A DNA stretch of 64,000 bases, from the NCBI RefSeq assembly GCF_026230105.1, contig NC_079485.1, positions 29,307,572 to 29,371,571 on the forward strand, written 5' to 3'. Positions 12,283-24,160 of this stretch are shown piece by piece. Numbering within the stretch: position 1 is the stretch's first letter; each line of letters starts with the position of its first letter. Origin of the DNA: Diorhabda sublineata (taxonomy: Eukaryota > Arthropoda > Insecta > Coleoptera > Chrysomelidae). A program made the translations under genes and the position numbers. The notes below the pieces were generated by a model that was not told where the DNA came from, made no database searches, and was given only the letters and a program-made list of their open reading frames with translations.

Positions 12283-13140
12283 TGAACAATCACGGGCGTA
12301 ACCAGGATTTAGTTTTGTGGGGGTTTGGTTTGAAGTAAATAAAACAACAAAAATATACTTTAACTTTAAATGTAATGGTTAAATTAATTTCGTTCCTCTG
12401 CGTTAAATCTAAAACCATTAAAGAAGAAACCTTCTTCTTTAATGCTTTTTCTTTTAAATATATCCACAACTTCATCTGCATGAATTTCTGTTCCATAGTG
12501 AATGTTCATGAGAGCCAAACCATTAAGTCTGTTTTCACTTGTAGTGGTTTGTAAATAGTTTCTCAGTCTCCTTAGGCCCCAGAAAAACCTTTTTGGGGTA
12601 GCAGTGGATACAGGAATGGTAGCCAATATTTGTAGTAATGTGTAAATATTAGGATAAAGGTTTTTATCGCACATATCTAGGCATTTTATATACTTCAAGT
12701 TCTGTTTTAACCACTGAAATGGTTAGGTTAGGGCGACGAGTACATGAAAATTGATTCTTCAATTTCAGAACTGGCAGTTAAATTTGAAGGTAGCACAGCA
12801 GATAATGCCGATACTACTTTACGATGTTTGTTGAACCTTTCAACCAATTGATAAATTGTATGATCAAGAAGTGGAATGAAAAAATTAATTTTCTAATACG
12901 TGCATACATCGAATGCAGGAATGTTCGGTCTATTTAATAGTCTTCCGACGACGCGTGGAATTCGCAATATACCACCATTTTCTTCCAGTAAAACCTTTGT
13001 GTTTCTCAGGAGTTGTAAGACATTTACATGTTTGAATGTCGTGATGAGATTGTTTGTAATTGTTTTGATATAATATTAGGTAATATTTTGCTTTTTTGAA
13101 CCCCCAAAATCCCTCCTTTGACTACGCCCGTGTGAACAAT
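12283..13140 (-). mobile_element. hAT deletion derivative with intact 8-bp target-site duplication
   Basis: The element body is 12291-13132. It begins CACGGGCGTA and ends TACGCCCGTG, and imperfect homology extends inward (GGATTT...GGGGGTTT against AACCCCCAAAATCCC). Directly outside each end stands the same octamer TGAACAAT (12283-12290 and 13133-13140), the 8-bp duplication typical of hAT insertion. On the - strand, 12698-12384 encodes a hAT dimerisation-domain C-terminus: LLQILATIPVSTATPKRFF, then LRRLRNYLQTT and RLNGLALMNIHYG. The rest of the transposase, with its catalytic residues, is absent, so this is a non-autonomous remnant of about 842 bp. The exact duplication suggests a fairly young insertion. 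Confidence 0.9.
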
Positions 13141-13739
13141 GAAGTTACGTTTTTGTAGTTTTTCTGAAAAGAAATCCTTTTTTTTTCGGTCGCTACGGTG
13201 GCCTAATGCCTTTACCCTTTCGCTCCCGGCCAATTATGCAATGCTAGTTTTCAGTGCCAAAAAATTAGGTATAATTTGGCTGCTTAAAATTGATGAAAAA
13301 TGCGAAATCAGAAACGATTATTGTTAATTTTTTTATTCATGGATCTTGGTAGCTAAAAACATCTCGTTTGTTCTAAATGACATTCAGTTAGAAAGTTTTT
13401 ATTGCTATTAAGGCTAAAGCCAAATGTGAGCGTCTTTCAAAGCTATTTTGCGAAGAAAAATATGAGGCCTATGTGAGACTTACACTTCATACTGGGGTGG
13501 GTTTGATACCCCAAATGATTTTTTAACAATAAATCTGAAATAAAGTATCTGTTAACAATCGATGTTAAAGCGTGAGTTATTTAGCTGGTATTTTTGAAAA
13601 ACTGAACATATTTAATAAGCAACTTTTGAAGATGAAATGAAAGTTTTATCGAAGCTAAAGCGAAGATATCATATTAATAACAAAAATTCTGAACCGTTTG
13701 ATTGGCTTCAAAAAATGTAAAGTTACTGATACTGCTCTA

Positions 13740-13908
13740 CCAACATTATCAGACTCGCAGAATCGCAAAATGATAAGTCAATTTAAAATTGGCGACGCGA
13801 GGGCATGGCATTTATGAGAAAATAGAAATCAAATATCTTGTAGTGTTACATAGGGAGGCGGCATAAAAATTTCAGAAGCGCACGGCACAAAGAAGGTTGG
13901 GAAACACT
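13740..13908. mobile_element. Possible hAT 3'-end fragment
   Basis: The segment ends in GGTTGGGAAACACTG (about 13893-13908), which resembles the classic hAT terminal sequence CAGTGTTTCCCAACC in reverse. No matching left end was found upstream, so it would be a truncated copy. The call rests on this terminal motif alone. Confidence 0.4.
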
Positions 13909-14639
13909 GGTGTGGAGGATATCGATATGTCATTATTTTTAACCCAAAACAAGGTCAAATGAACCATTGTAACATTTTAAAGTGGTTTTAATTTCAACTC
14001 AAAAATCATACTTTCTATGGATTATTAGTAAAACACGTAATAATAATTTAATAAGTGTCTTGACTGTATTGACGAAATTTCTGTAGAATAGATACATTTC
14101 GAGTTAGATTATAAAATATTTTTTAGTATTTACGTTTTCATTATTGTCAGGAATCTGAATTATAACTGTAAGGCAATGTATCATCAACCAAAATTGAGTA
14201 AAATACTGTATAAAACTTGACACAACTAAAGAAAATAGAAAAAAAACTTTTTAAAGGTTTTCTTTGGCTGTGTTCACAATTTACATCAAATAAATTGAAA
14301 ATATTGTTGATATTCTGAAATAAATATCGATATTAAGAACATCGATGACATAAATTGATTTTTAAACGGTTCAGGACGATTGAAGTGACAAGACTTTGTC
14401 GTACAAATCCACATTCAAATCGTATTTTACTCTATTTCATTTTGTTGTTCGTTCTGTATTCATTTACATACCAAAAGTTGCGTTTTGAGTGTTCCATGTA
14501 GTGAAAGTGACTGCAAAACACTTTCGGGACGCTCTGGAGTTAACAACTTTAATATCCTTAAATGTGACTCTCGCCACTTCAATGTTGACAGTTGACAGTT
14601 TCACTTCGATGATTTTGAATAACCTTAAATTTTTAATGT

Positions 14640-14870
14640 TCTGAAATTACATGTTTTATCCGAAGTTTTGTCTAAATTAATGAATAACAATGAATGATGA
14701 TAAAATAGAAAACTTCATGAAGAGTTACTCGAATCCACGCCACCGAAGAAAGCAATGCGGCCGTTCTTGATTCGATGCCGGACAAATCTCGTGCAAGGTA
14801 CGAAAAACAGTACGAACTCTTTATGAAGTGGTGTTACCAGAAAAAGTTATAAATAACATGTTTATAATTC
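14640..14870 (+). pseudogene. Crypton-like tyrosine-recombinase N-terminal fragment
   Basis: The + strand reads HEELLESTPPKKAM, then after a one-base frame change DSMPDKSRARYEKQYELFMK followed by WCYQKK and a stop. The P(E/D)KSRxRYEKxYxxFMKWC pattern is what I associate with the N-terminal SAM-like region of Crypton/KIAA1958-type tyrosine recombinases found as short repeats in insect genomes. The catalytic region is absent. Family assignment is from memory of the motif and is uncertain. Confidence 0.45.
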
Positions 14871-14907
14871 TCTATTATTTATTTTCTTTCCTCGGTGTAA
14901 TTGAAAA

Positions 14908-14935
14908 AGTACTGTAAAGTCGACTTTACAGTACT
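14908..14935. repeat. Perfect 28-bp palindrome
   Basis: The half-site AGTACTGTAAAGTC is followed immediately by its exact reverse complement. A further direct copy of one half (TTTACAGTACT) lies at 14971-14981, and a partial one (CACTTTACGTA) near 14951. It lies about 40 bp after the Crypton-like fragment. Confidence 0.9.
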
Positions 14936-14989
14936 AATTCCGGAAAATGGCACTTTACGTATCCTTGTACTTTACAGTACTCGTAAATT

Positions 14990-16220
14990 CCCCCAATCCC
15001 AATTCTATATGTCTGCCTTTGTTTACAATGTTACCTTAGTGACTTCTGTTAATTCTTATTTTTTTTAAATAATAAGAGATTAATCAAAGGAGATATTTTT
15101 CAGTAAAATTGTCAAATCTGACAATACATATTTTAATATAAATTTACAGTTTGAAAAAAAACATACGTCCCTAAAGTTATTATTATGGTACTGGATTAGA
15201 TACTCTTGACTCGGCTCCTTCGTCGCCTCGTCCATAAACATCTATATCTTACCGTACTAAATCACTCCCCGAACTTTTGCAATTGAAATAAAATAAGGTA
15301 GTATATAATTTTTTTAACTTAGGTGGGTTATGCTAACATTATTAACCTAATCTAATCGAACTAAAAGAGTAATAATCGCCAGTTACTGAGGTACGTTTTC
15401 TATATTATATACGAGCATCAAGTTATAGAAATACTTCTTCAGAACTTCACTATTTAGAGCTATTTGAAGTAGGGCTTGCACAGTTTTTGAGTTTGGAGTA
15501 ACTTCGAGATCCTAACCCAGTTCGTCACTATTTATTTCTACAAAGACGAGTTAGTTTAGATTAGAGATTTAATTGACTGTAATTTAGAGTTGTAACTTTT
15601 TTTTCGATCATCCGTCGTGAAAAATAGAGCAATGAGATCTAAACAGTATTTATAAATTAAAATTAGTTTTTCATTCATTTTCATTCAATATGACTCAATT
15701 TTTTCCTAGCACAGCTCAAGATTTGGGATTAAATAATTCCAATTTAGAGATCTTTTATGTAATTGCTCATTATATGAAATATTCTAATTGATTTACCTAG
15801 CGGTATCTGATTAAAACTATATAACTCATAATAATAGATCTCTGTATTGTAATTTCTTTTAGTATAAATATCCAAAATTATCTATTTTAAGTACGTTTTG
15901 CTCTAAAAACTACCCGCTAGCATTTATAGATTTTGCTTTGATTAATATTCTTTTAACTTCAAACAGTATCTCTAATAAAAGTAGCAGACAATTTTGATGT
16001 AATAAAATGTTTGTGTGCTACTACTAGCGCCACACACTAGCCAGCAGTGGTAGTCTATTGGTGAATCGATTTATACAGAGTTAACTTAGGAGCTTCGCGA
16101 TAATATTCATGGGAACTATGCAACAAAATTAACTTAATAAATTTAATCATTACTCTTAACGAAATTAGTACTTTTTGGTTTAAACAAATAGGAATCACAT
16201 CCAAAAGAAAACTAACAAGT
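14990..16220. other. Non-coding A/T-rich DNA
   Basis: No coding block was recognised. A locally more G/C-rich segment near 16020-16110 (TAGCGCCACACACTAGCC) may be part of an unidentified repeat. Confidence 0.35.
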
Positions 16221-16229
16221 TACATAATA

Positions 16230-16420
16230 ACTCAACACCATTTGGGCTAAACATAAACAGCAAAAAACAAAGATATTACCGTTAAAGAAACCGCTATCTA
16301 TTTAGACAAAAACGAAGTAGAACAATTTTACTATTTAGGCAGTTTAATAAGTACACAAGAAGGTACTGTAAATCGTGACGAAAAAAAATAGGCTTGACGC
16401 AAAAATTCAAATCATTATAT
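16230..16420 (+). pseudogene. Non-LTR retrotransposon reverse-transcriptase fragment
   Basis: The + strand encodes VKETAIYLDKNEVEQFYYLG, then SLISTQEGTVNRDEK, then a stop. This matches the F.YLGS.I...G....DI..RI region just C-terminal to the RT palm in RTE/BovB-like LINEs. Only this short block is preserved. Confidence 0.66.
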
Positions 16421-16539
16421 AAAATATAGTCTTCAACAAATATCCTTCATGTGTAGTTGCTTTCCAAACTTCAGAATACACGTTTCTATTCAAATTTGCA
16501 AAAAAAACCTTCAATTTAACTCAGTTGAGGCACATTAGA

Positions 16540-17400
16540 AGCCTATACTTATCAAAAAACGGAATATCCAACTTTGTAAAAGCTCCCACAGTTTTCTTTG
16601 CATGAGCAGTTGCCATATCTAACCAAAACAGAAAATCTTCTTCAGGATGATTTTTCTATATGAACTGTATTAATCATCCAAATCTATCACACTATTTTTT
16701 ATATTTCTGGCGGTTATAGAATTTTCGAATTTTCAGAAGGACAAATGTATGCTGCAGAACGACCACGGAAGATATTACCAACCATATCAACACTTTTAAG
16801 TTGATTTTTTTGTGTCTTTTGAAATGCACTTCTGAATTCACTTCTTGATAATGAAAAGTCTTATTATTCGCCGTTTCACTTACGTCAAAAGTAAAAAATG
16901 ACTCGTCGTCATATGTTTTCTGAGAAGCAACATATTCCGTTCCTTTAGAATTTGCTTACAAACTTCTTACAAATTTTGATATTTATGAACCTGACTTTGA
17001 CTCTTTTAATCAAAATCCCAACACGGCGACAGATATCACAAATTGTTTGTCTGGCTATTCCTATCCTTTCAAAGTGGTTAACCGTTAACGATTTCTTCAG
17101 ATCTTGATTTTGTTCAAAAAATTGTTTGTAATTATTGCAATTGTTGCAATTATTTTTCGTTTTCTTCTAGATTTTCCATCTACTGTGTCCCCCTTTTTAT
17201 CTGTGATACTGGAGAACCCAGTGTTTACAACTGATCTATTAATCCCACTTCTTTTAGAAAGTCTAGAATATGGGATGCTTTAATTGCCAGAGATCTTCGT
17301 CTTCTATATCAAACGCTCCCAGGTGTAGTGCTCTGGAGTTCCTTTGAGAGAATGTGGATAGATGTTTCGTCATCTGTACAACAAATCCTTCACGCCGCAT
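16540..17400 (-). pseudogene. Tc1/mariner-superfamily transposase remnant
   Basis: On the - strand, readable blocks appear in order between stops and frameshifts. First comes an N-terminal region with basic segments (about 17400-17000). Then comes DDESFFTFDVSETANNK (about 16905-16860), with a first catalytic Asp context like the DDExYFTF of Tc3-type transposases. Next is an ISSVVV-like segment, and then FWLDMATAHAKKTVGAFTKL (about 16640-16570), matching the second catalytic Asp block (W.D.A..H..K.). The glutamate/aspartate of the third motif was not found. It is inactive, and the ends were not located. Confidence 0.62.
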
Positions 17401-17419
17401 TATCTGTTAGGTCTTTTCT

Positions 17420-19160
17420 ATTAGATTTTCAATATTAGAAACTAAACTTCTAATAAATATATAATGTTTGTGCTTGGGACATTTGAAAACTGCCAAATTA
17501 CGAGAAACAAATAGAGGAACCTATATGAACATGGAGGAGAACACTGCAAAAGATAAACTTAACATAAAGTGAGGCCACAGAAATGGTCAAAAATAGAGGG
17601 CAATTGAGAGTCATCGTCAACAAAATTGGACGAAACCGACAAACCTACGCATGGGGATAACGATCTCATCGTTTTACCTTTGCTCAATTGGGAGCTATTT
17701 AACGATAAACTAGAATTACAAACGTTTACAAAGCAGTTATTGCTAGCGAATATCTGTTACATCTAGTACAAGTTCCTCTTAAACAATCTTGGTTGGCATA
17801 TTATTTCGAAAAAAGCCTACTTTAAAGTTAATATTTTATGTTTAAATTATTGGTAATATTTCAATTGTAGGTACATTATATATATATTTCTACTCAGTAT
17901 TATCAGGTACTTAAGAGCATTTTAAACAATTTTTAACTGAACTGGATCTCCTCAGATCATCATTTCAAACTTCTAGCGTTATTAGTTAACAACGTGTTAT
18001 AAAACAATATATCTCTTGATGAAAAATTAAAACAGATTCAGACAGTATCCAGTGGTGATTGAAAATGAATACGCCCCCCTGGGGACAAAGTCTTGCGTGC
18101 CCCCCGTCGTAAGTCACACAGGTTCATTATTTACTGACTGCCGGGCCCTTTGCAAAGTCCGACCTAGGAGGAGGGGGACAGGTGGGGACCTATCTACGTC
18201 CTTCAAGGTCACAATATAGATCGTTCTTTGGGTACAATAGAAATCAGTCTCTCATCTTTTTATTTTAATATTTATGAAGTTTGTTGATGTATTCATTTTT
18301 TAGTATAAAATTAATGAATAAACCTTTGGAATATTATTTTTCTATTCATATTTTGTGTTGATTATGCTGTTATGTGAAAACAAAAAATCGGTTACTATAA
18401 CATGGCTTCGTTCCAAAACATCTTGTGTCGTGAATTTATTTAAACACACTGTACCGAAAAGTAGATACTATATAATATTAACGAACTGTATTTTCATCAT
18501 ATTCGTCTTTACCCATTTCTGAAAAATCATTTCAAGGGTTTGTGTGTCTGTGTGTGCCAATCAAACGAAAGATAAAGCCGAGCGTAACGTCAAATAAAAA
18601 CCATTTCAATATGCATCACTGAATAAATATGAATTGTCAGATTACATTAGGGTTTACATGGGTCCAATTTTAGTTAAATCTCTTGTCCGTTTTCAGCTTT
18701 TCACTAGTTTGGGGTCATATATTTGTATAAAAGGTCAGTTTGGCTGCTAATATAAAATACAGATACAAAATCAGATTTTGAAATCATGTGAAACTGTTTA
18801 TCTACACTTTTAATTATGAGTAATGAACTATCACAAACAGTTACCTCTACTTATAATGATGGTAACATTTTAGAAAATATTTCACTTTTTTACCTTCATC
18901 CATTTGATTATAAGCAGGTTGATTAGGTGAAAATATAACTGTTAACTGTGTTACTATGGATTATCATCATTTTATTACTCTCTCATGCAAAAAGATAGAC
19001 TATAGAAATGAACAAGGCACAATAACCTTGAATATCTTTGATACGACAAAATGAGCTGACAAATGACAATCAAATATGCGCAGAAATTACAATACTTTTC
19101 AGTCCTTCTAAAATTTTACTTGGAATTATCTAATTAATATACTATATACGTAATATGGTA
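17420..19160. other. Non-coding DNA with a short G/C-rich island
   Basis: No gene was recognised. Positions 18048-18190 are unusually G/C rich for this window and begin CAGTGGTG followed by runs of C (CGCCCCCCTGGGG, TGCCCCCCGTCG). That is reminiscent of a hAT terminus with C-rich subterminal DNA, but no matching right end was found. Confidence 0.35.
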
Positions 19161-19162
19161 AG

Positions 19163-20221
19163 TGGTTCCTTATGGCGGCCCTGTCCGGCTGTGGTGGAGT
19201 TTTGAAATTCGGCGAATTCGCGTGGCGCCTCTAACATTTTTTTATAAATGGCGGAAGCGCATTTGATGTGTCTTTATGGAACTTTTTATTAGAGCAGGCG
19301 GGTTATTTACGGTATTTCTTCCAAATAATTTCTAGGAAACTCTATTTATTTATTTCTTTCTGTTCTCGAACTGTGTAGAATTTTATTTAGGTATATAAAT
19401 GATTTGTATAAACGTAGTTAGTTAAGTTTTAAATAAAATTAATGCATCTAAATGATTTTAGGTTTTTTAAATAATTTTTGGAAGAAAGATAAAATTTGAC
19501 GTTTCGATTTCTTTTTAAGTTAAAATATGATATTGACACAGACAATTTACGTATTTATATTAATCAATAGATCACCTACATCATGAACTGAATAAATTAT
19601 TTAGGTCTTTTTTATATTTTATAGCTTTTTCGTTCTTATGAATGTGAAACATTTCTAAAAAATCTCTTTTTCCTGTATTAGATTCAGTTCCAAAAATATT
19701 TGAATCTTTATAATTGAATTTATGTTTATTTAATATTTCATGGTTCGTTAACGCAGGTTTATTTTTTATTGGATTGATGACATTTTAGTCTATTTTCTAA
19801 ATACTGAGATGTTTGCCCTATATAGACAGCGTCACAATTAGTACAAGGCACTTGATATATAATATTACTTCTTTTGTTTTTTAGTGTTTTATAGATTTTA
19901 ATTTAGTGAAATATTTGGATAACGTATTATATCCTTTATGACTTATACTAATATCATATTTATTAAAATATTTTGATATTTGTTGGGAAAGTCGTTGTAC
20001 ACATGGTAAGGAAAAATGTTTTATGTTTTGGTGTTTTGTTTCTGTTCCGTTTTTTAATGGATTATTAGTTATATAGTTATTATTAGTGAAAATAACGAAT
20101 TAGTAAAAGTAAGAAATTGTTAGTTAAGTATTAGTGATAAGTGAATTATCATAAGTTATTTAAGTGTATAGTGTGTAAATAAATTGAAAACGTAAAAGAC
20201 ATGGTTTATTAATTCACCCCA
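19163..20221 (+). mobile_element. LTR-like dispersed repeat, copy A, interrupted by a Penelope fragment
   Basis: The left part shares TGG(G)TTC...GGCCCTGTCCGG (19177-19188) and a GAATTC-containing stretch with the inverted copy at 28248-28574. The right part (20090-20221) shares AGTGATAAGTGAAT, AACGTAAAAGACA and the terminal TTAATTCACCCCA. The unit starts TG and ends CA, has AATAAA-like sequence near the 3' end, and looks like a solo LTR, but I see no primer-binding site or target duplication. The interior is displaced by Penelope-related DNA (19590-20065), which accounts for much of its greater length. Confidence 0.6.
19590..20065 (-). pseudogene. Penelope-like element fragment with GIY-YIG endonuclease signature
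   Basis: On the - strand, starting near 20065, the readable blocks are NPLKNGTETKHQNIKHFSLP, CVQRLSQQISKYFNKYDISI and SHKGYNTLSKYFTKLKSIKH (end of the RT thumb). Then come QVPCTNCDAVYIGQTSQYLE and NRLKCHQ, the Penelope-type GIY-YIG endonuclease region with VYIG intact. The C-terminus reads FLEMFHIHKNEKAIKY. At least one stop and frameshift occur, and the N-terminal RT is missing, so it is a 5'-truncated dead copy nested in the LTR-like repeat. A second, more eroded copy is at 7070-7510. Confidence 0.85.
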
Positions 20222-20229
20222 AGAATAGA

Positions 20230-22444
20230 AATAGTGTAAATAAATACGAAAAACGTTACATTATTAAAAATTCACAGGTTGTAGCGAATTGAAGATGGTT
20301 TGCTATGTTGCCGTCAATAATTAGATGATAGACAGATAATAAATTTATTTAGCAATTTTTCCCTTCTATAGTATCAATATCGTGCGTAGTTGATTCTTTC
20401 AGTTTCGTCCTTAAAATTAGTCATGCAATTTTAGGGTTAACAAACATAGCCTCCAGTAGGCATTGTGGCCCTTTGCTCTAATAATTTGATGAACATGATA
20501 ATTTTCCCTCCTACTACCGTGAAATACCGTCCTTCTGGTCTTTTAATCCACATGAATGAAACTTTTAATGTTATACAAACAATCCATTGTTTTCTACAAC
20601 GTTGCCAGATTTTTCACATAATTATTAATACATCGTTTTTCATTAATAACATACAATTTTGAAAATTTTTAGCAAGAATTCAAATTCATCGTTTATTGAT
20701 TTCTTCCAAAAAATTTCAATTAATGCGCCTATTTGACAAATCTGTTAATATTTTTGACAAAATAATTTGTGGTCAATATAAAGAAATATCATTACTTTGA
20801 AACTTTTGTTATATAGGTTAATAAATCCATAAAAATTGAACATAATTGGTTATAGATTTCTATTTGAACGATATTTTCACTTTTCCCCGTATACATGAAG
20901 TTTTGATGATGTCAAAATGATTTTGGCAACAATGGATGAGCGTTTCTCTGTCATGACGTGTAGTTGACTGATCAAAATACCGAATCTTCTTCGGTCGACT
21001 GGTTTAATTGTGCCTCAAGAGTTACACTGGAAATGTAAATGAGATTTCGAAGCAGAGGGATGCAAGTATTTCGTAAAAACACCCTTGACCGCAAGATGGA
21101 TTGATCCCGTATTTATGGGATGCTATTTAGAATAATGTAGAGTCATTGTTACTTTGGTTTATTGAAAAACCGGAAATTGGTTTATTTGTATCCGTAAAAG
21201 CTGAGCTATTCCGTTTTTTTTTCTCCCTCTCGATTCTTTTCTCTAGTATTTACATGTTTGTTTTATTTCAATGCTTTGAATTAATCATGTTTGAGGCTCG
21301 GCCATTTACTTTTCTGAATAATGCAACATATCCTGTTACTAATATTACATTAGATACTGCTATGGCGTCAGGGGATAGTGAAAAGGTTGTACAATAATCT
21401 AAGTTCCATAACTTATCATCATTAAAACAATATACATGAAAATATTCACAAAAAAACGGCATAATTTCGCTAAGACCTCGGCGTTCGTGATCTGATCGCT
21501 TCGCTGTCTCGATACAGAATGAATTTCGATTCAAAACGCCTCGCCTGGGTTCATAAGTATGTAAAAATAAGCAGGTAGAAGGTATGGGTTTTTCCCAAAA
21601 AGTGTATCAGGGATATTGGAGAGGGTTAGTTTAATTGTATACTTTTGAGACATTAAGAAGAAAGAATTTCCTGGATCAGGTATCAGTCAGTCAGGGGTGG
21701 ACGGATTATCGTTTTATTGAGGAAGATTATTCGGGTATCAAGTATTTTCAAATTCCAGGGGTGTGGTCGCTACACTGTTAATCACATGATGGGTAAATCG
21801 AACAATTTCCATAAACAATTATTTTCTTTGTAAAGAGAGGAATACTCCTATCGATCCTTTAACTTACAATAATCAAGCATGATAAAATCTTTATCTGATT
21901 CTTTGATTGTCATAAGAAGTTCGTTCCACCTGAACAGACCGTGAATCAGGTATTCTATAGCGATTTAATTGATAAAAATTAGAAAACAGAGTGCGTGGAC
22001 AAATGTGTCGCAGGTTTTAGTTTCCAGAAAGATTCCAGTGTTATTATATTCGCCGTATCTATTGCTTTATGACTTTCTTCTCTTCCAAAAATTAAAAACG
22101 TTGTAAAAGGAACGCATTTTAAATCGATAGAGGACATACAAACAACTGTGATGATGGTGCTGTCGGAAGCTCCAGTGAAAGACTTCCAGAACTGCCATAA
22201 CGCCTGGAAAGATTGCTGTAGGTGAATTATTGCATAAGGAACTTACCATGAAGAGGAACATGCTGGGACCGAATAATTTTAAAATAAATAATTGTTAGAC
22301 CCCGTATTTTACACAAATTTTCAAAATTTTTGCAGTCAGTTCTCAAAATTCCATATTTTTGTCGCAATAATCATAAACAAGAGCCATGAAATAACATTCA
22401 AATTAGTGGTGGTAATACATATCTGTGAACAAATTTCAATATCA
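20230..22444. other. Non-coding intergenic DNA
   Basis: No exon or element was recognised. The region has a few locally G/C-richer patches (20930-21110, 21470-21560) but nothing diagnostic on either strand. Confidence 0.4.
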
Positions 22445-22723
22445 TATGAGGGTTGCCTTATAAGTTTTTATAAAAAGGTAAAACAGAAACAATTTCGGAA
22501 CAAAGTTTCATAGATATTCGGAATATTTTATACATTTTCCTTCCTAAATAATCAGGTGATTACCATTTTTGCACTGCTTTTAAACGTTCACTATCAACAA
22601 TTTACTCAGTCAATTTCTTAATTGACAATGATTTCGTAATAACAAACGTCAATGCTCACAAATACTGGGGTACCAAAACTCATTAATTGTTCGATTGTAA
22701 AAACTTGACAGGCAACCCTCGTA
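22445..22723. mobile_element. Mariner-type MITE with TA target duplication
   Basis: The left inverted repeat begins TGAGGGTTGCCTTATAAG at 22447. The right one, reverse-complemented, begins CGAGGGTTGCCTGTCAAG and ends at 22721. TA stands outside both ends (22445-22446 and 22722-22723). The body is about 275 bp with no coding sequence. The same terminal motif occurs alone at 52995-53019, so a family exists in this genome. Confidence 0.82.
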
Positions 22724-22729
22724 TAAACA

Positions 22730-23925
22730 TTTTAATCGCTCGCGCCATTGCCAAACGTTTCTTATTGACGATGTCCTGCTTTTATTCACTTTTTATTATC
22801 ATCAAAAAATACATTATAGGAAATTAAGTGGATGTACGGGTTGAAAATGTTGAATATTGTATATATAAGAAAAATAAGGCGTAATCGATTTATTTTCTTT
22901 ACCCCAAATCCCAGTTAATAGCTTCCAAATGACACCGGTGCTAAACTTTTCGAAGATAAGTCCGAATATCAATATAAATTATAAATCAGATTGCGAGACC
23001 ACTAAATAACCAAGTACAAGCACCAGCCACGAGTGAACGTTGCGGAAGCTGAAGATACCATCTCTGTCCGAGAAAAATATTACTCAATATATCATCTTGG
23101 CTGATGACATCGATTTCAAGACCCTGCCTTGCTAAAGTGGCTTAACTTCTATATGACAAACAACAATGAAAAATTGAGAAAAGCTCCTCTAGCGAAATAC
23201 CTGCTGCTATATTATACCGAGTTTACAAATGTAAAACTTCCTAGCAAAAATAAAAAAATAATTCTCAAACCGCAGAGCCGACATTTCGAGTCGGATTACA
23301 GCAGCGGCGGCGCTTGAAATAAAATTTAATCGTATTCAAATTTAGATTGATTGTCGCGTTTATAAAAAATGATCTCGTGCACCTCACTTAAAGAACACAT
23401 ATTAAATTATATATAATTTATCTATTGTATTTAACTGTTATCGTTGGTAAACGTACGTGGAAAGATGCAATTTAATCGTCCAAGTATCAGCCGTGCAGGC
23501 GACCATATAATTTGGCAGGTTCTGTTAGAACACAGGGTAGTACTATCCCTTTCGTGACGCTAAACTTCCAAATAAAATATCTTACTGATAACAATCGAGG
23601 AATAAGTTTGATGTCGATAGACAGAAACAATTTTTTTTCGTACGAGTTTATTTTATAATTATTATGGAAAAATTTATTTTTGCCAATTCCTAGTCTTCAT
23701 TTACTTTATTACCCATATTATGTTAACAATATCAAGTTCAAACAAGTGGAAAATGTTGCTGTTAAATATTTGCTTTGCGAACAAAAAATCTAGATCAATC
23801 TCTGTGAAGCCATATTAGTGTGTAAAGTCAATCAAATTGTGCCGCGCCTTGTTCCGTTTACTTTTTGATGCAACTGCCTTAGTAAGTTAGTATATGCCAC
23901 GTTCACTGTTACTGATTACTTGAAG
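22730..23925. other. Non-coding intergenic DNA
   Basis: No coding block was recognised. A patch with CpG-containing sequence near 23270-23320 and 23450-23560 stands out against the A/T-rich background, without identity. Confidence 0.35.
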
Positions 23926-23929
23926 TCAA

Positions 23930-24160
23930 TCATAAGAATACCCAAAATATTGTAGCCATCACTTTTTTTGTGCTTTTCGACACCTTTGCTTTTTTTGGCA
24001 ATGGCTCTCCTTTCCGATACCACTCCAAGGAAGCTCTTTTCAATGTCAGAACATATAAAATCATAGTTTCCTCATCCATTACAATGTTCATGTTTGATCC
24101 TTGGAACACTTTTTTCGGAAATGCCTTCTCCTTATGTTGTTAATCTTCTGTCATTTAGAA
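23930..24160 (-). pseudogene. Mariner transposase core fragment
   Basis: The - strand encodes MDEETMILYVLTLKRASLEW, then YRKGEPLPKKAKVSKSTKKV and MATIFW. This is the mariner segment from the first catalytic motif (DETW-like, here DEET) to the MATIFWD block. The second motif's D is lost (FWVF), so the piece could not be active. The same family occurs at 47285-47710. Confidence 0.7.

Noticed and set aside
18048..18190. C-rich segment starting CAGTGGTG as a complete hAT element
   Set aside because: No complementary right end or 8-bp duplication was found.
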